From Nesterenkonia sp. Act20 (GTDB lineage Bacteria; Actinomycetota; Actinomycetes; Actinomycetales; Micrococcaceae), in the NCBI RefSeq assembly GCF_019173455.1, contig NZ_JADPQH010000001.1:1580391-1644390 (forward strand): 64,000 nucleotides of DNA, in the 5' to 3' direction. Each line of letters opens with the position of its first letter. The stretch's first letter is position 1. A program made the translations under genes and the position numbers. Below the pieces are notes generated by a model. That model was not told where the DNA came from and did no database searches. It saw nothing but the letters and a program-made list of their open reading frames with translations. Of this stretch, positions 63,317 to 64,000 are shown one piece after another.

Positions 63317-64000
63317 TCAGCTCACTGTTGCCGGAGTTCTCAGCACGCGCTGGCCCTGGATCTCCCGGACGGCTCCGGTGAGGTGCAGCTCAGCCTGCAG
63401 AGGCAGCTCGCCCACGGAGGGGCCGGCGTAGAGATCGATCGCGCCCGGCTCCACGATCCGGCGGTAGTCCACTCCGGTGAACGAGAACCGGTCGGCGTGG
63501 ACCTCGAAGGTCACGGTGCGGCTCTGGCCCGGGGCCAGCTCCACCTTGGTGTAGCCGAGCAGCTGCCGGACGGGGCGGGCCACAGAGGCGACGCGATCAC
63601 CGAAGTAGAGCTGCACGACCTCCTCCGTGGGGCGCGCCCCGGTGTTGGTGACCGTCACGCTCACCTGGGCCGTCCCGTCCACCGCGAGCTCTGCGGCGGA
63701 GACGGAGAGCTCCGAGTACTCCACGGTGGTGTAGCTGAGACCGTGCCCGAAGGGGTACAGCGGGGTGGGATCAAGGTTGGAGACGCCCTGACTGTTCTGC
63801 CCCAGCGGCGCCGCAATGTAGCCGACGGGCTGGCCGCCCGGCTGGGCCGGAACACCGATCGGCAGTCGACCGGTGGGCTCGATGGCGCCGCTGAGCAGGT
63901 CCACGATGGCCGGACCTCCCTCTTCGCCGGGGAAGAAGCCCTGCACCACGGCGGCGCAGCGTTCAGCGAGGCCTCCCAGTGCATAGGGGCGCCCTGAGAT
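63317..64000 (-). CDS. Beta-glucosidase (GH3 family), C-terminal part (5' end outside window)
   Basis: The last 227 residues of a GH3 glycosidase. The visible part begins with ISGRPYAL, then GGPAIVDLLSGAIEPTGRLPIG (here ended by TGRLPIG), YPFGHGLSYT and a fibronectin III-like domain with VTVTNTGARPTEEVVQLYFG and YRRIVEPGAIDLYAG in parts. GH3 enzymes of this build cleave beta-linked glucosides or xylosides; the catalytic residues lie outside the window. Location beside the xylose locus suggests xylo-oligosaccharide use, but this is inference. Confidence 0.92.
   Translation of the reverse strand: MSGRPYALGGLAERCAAVVQGFFPGEEGGPAIVDLLSGAIEPTGRLPIGVPAQPGGQPVGYIAAPLGQNSQGVSNLDPTPLYPFGHGLSYTTVEYSELSVSAAELAVDGTAQVSVTVTNTGARPTEEVVQLYFGDRVASVARPVRQLLGYTKVELAPGQSRTVTFEVHADRFSFTGVDYRRIVEPGAIDLYAGPSVGELPLQAELHLTGAVREIQGQRVLRTPATVS

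Noticed and set aside
1-64000. CRISPR array, prophage, insertion sequence, toxin-antitoxin or defence island
   Set aside because: No regularly spaced repeats, transposase, integrase, or recognisable defence genes were found on either strand.

Overview
The window is a high-GC chromosome segment of a free-living actinobacterium, most likely a member of the Micrococcaceae and plausibly a salt-tolerant one such as Nesterenkonia. This is inferred from the protein families and gene order: Lsr2, ClpC, the PstSCAB and ArsR/Acr3 sets, an actinobacterial class I xylose isomerase, a FolB-FolK fusion, and the tilS-hpt-ftsH-folE-folP-folBK order. No phage, insertion sequence, CRISPR array or obvious horizontally acquired island was found. 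Large open frames opposite real genes are common here because of the base composition, and they were discarded.

Layout. 1-0.9 kb: C-terminal end of a BCCT osmolyte transporter. 1-2.7 kb: an aldo/keto reductase and an unknown membrane protein. 2.7-7.4 kb (minus): an operon of two small membrane proteins, an acetate-type sodium symporter and a LytS/LytTR two-component pair. 7.6-9.7 kb (plus): a second two-subunit sodium:solute symporter with a perfect CRP/GlxR-type operator upstream. 9.8-17.6 kb (minus): an SDR protein, a BMP-type nucleoside or sugar ABC importer and an MFS transporter. 18.4 kb: tRNA-Lys, then a 400-bp gap with an unexplained branched inverted repeat. 18.9-24.4 kb: phosphate block with DUF47 plus Pit (plus strand) and PstSCAB (minus strand) behind a clear PHO box. 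24.6-27.1 kb: an FUSC exporter, an ArgA-like acetyltransferase and an anchored secreted-type protein. 27.1-29.7 kb: arsenic resistance with arsR, a single-cysteine arsC-like gene, acr3 and a canonical arsC.

29.7-52.8 kb is mostly housekeeping: mutY, radA, clpC, lsr2, lysS, an M13 peptidase, panC, a DUF2520 dehydrogenase-like gene, two PH-domain membrane proteins, DUF3180, folBK, folP, folE, ftsH, hpt, tilS, a zinc metalloprotease and ppa. Compared with the familiar actinobacterial order, panD and coaX are absent between lysS and panC, and dacB is absent between ppa and the metalloprotease. 53-64 kb: an AlkZ/YcaQ-like glycosylase, the CstA pyruvate/peptide transporter, DUF427, a HAD phosphatase, an aldose 1-epimerase carrying a roughly 100-residue acidic insertion, a divergent xylose locus (ROK regulator, xylA, xylB) and the C-terminal end of a GH3 beta-glucosidase.

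Together the genes describe uptake of small carboxylates and sugars, phosphate scavenging, arsenic detoxification, folate and pantothenate synthesis and protein quality control. At least thirteen start codons lie 6-8 bases after a TANNNT -10 hexamer, so leaderless transcription seems common. I do not see a convincing entirely new system. The strongest leads are the acidic insertion in the epimerase, the variant arsenate reductase, the branched inverted repeat near 18.7 kb, the LytTR-coupled symporter operon, and the operators found by eye.
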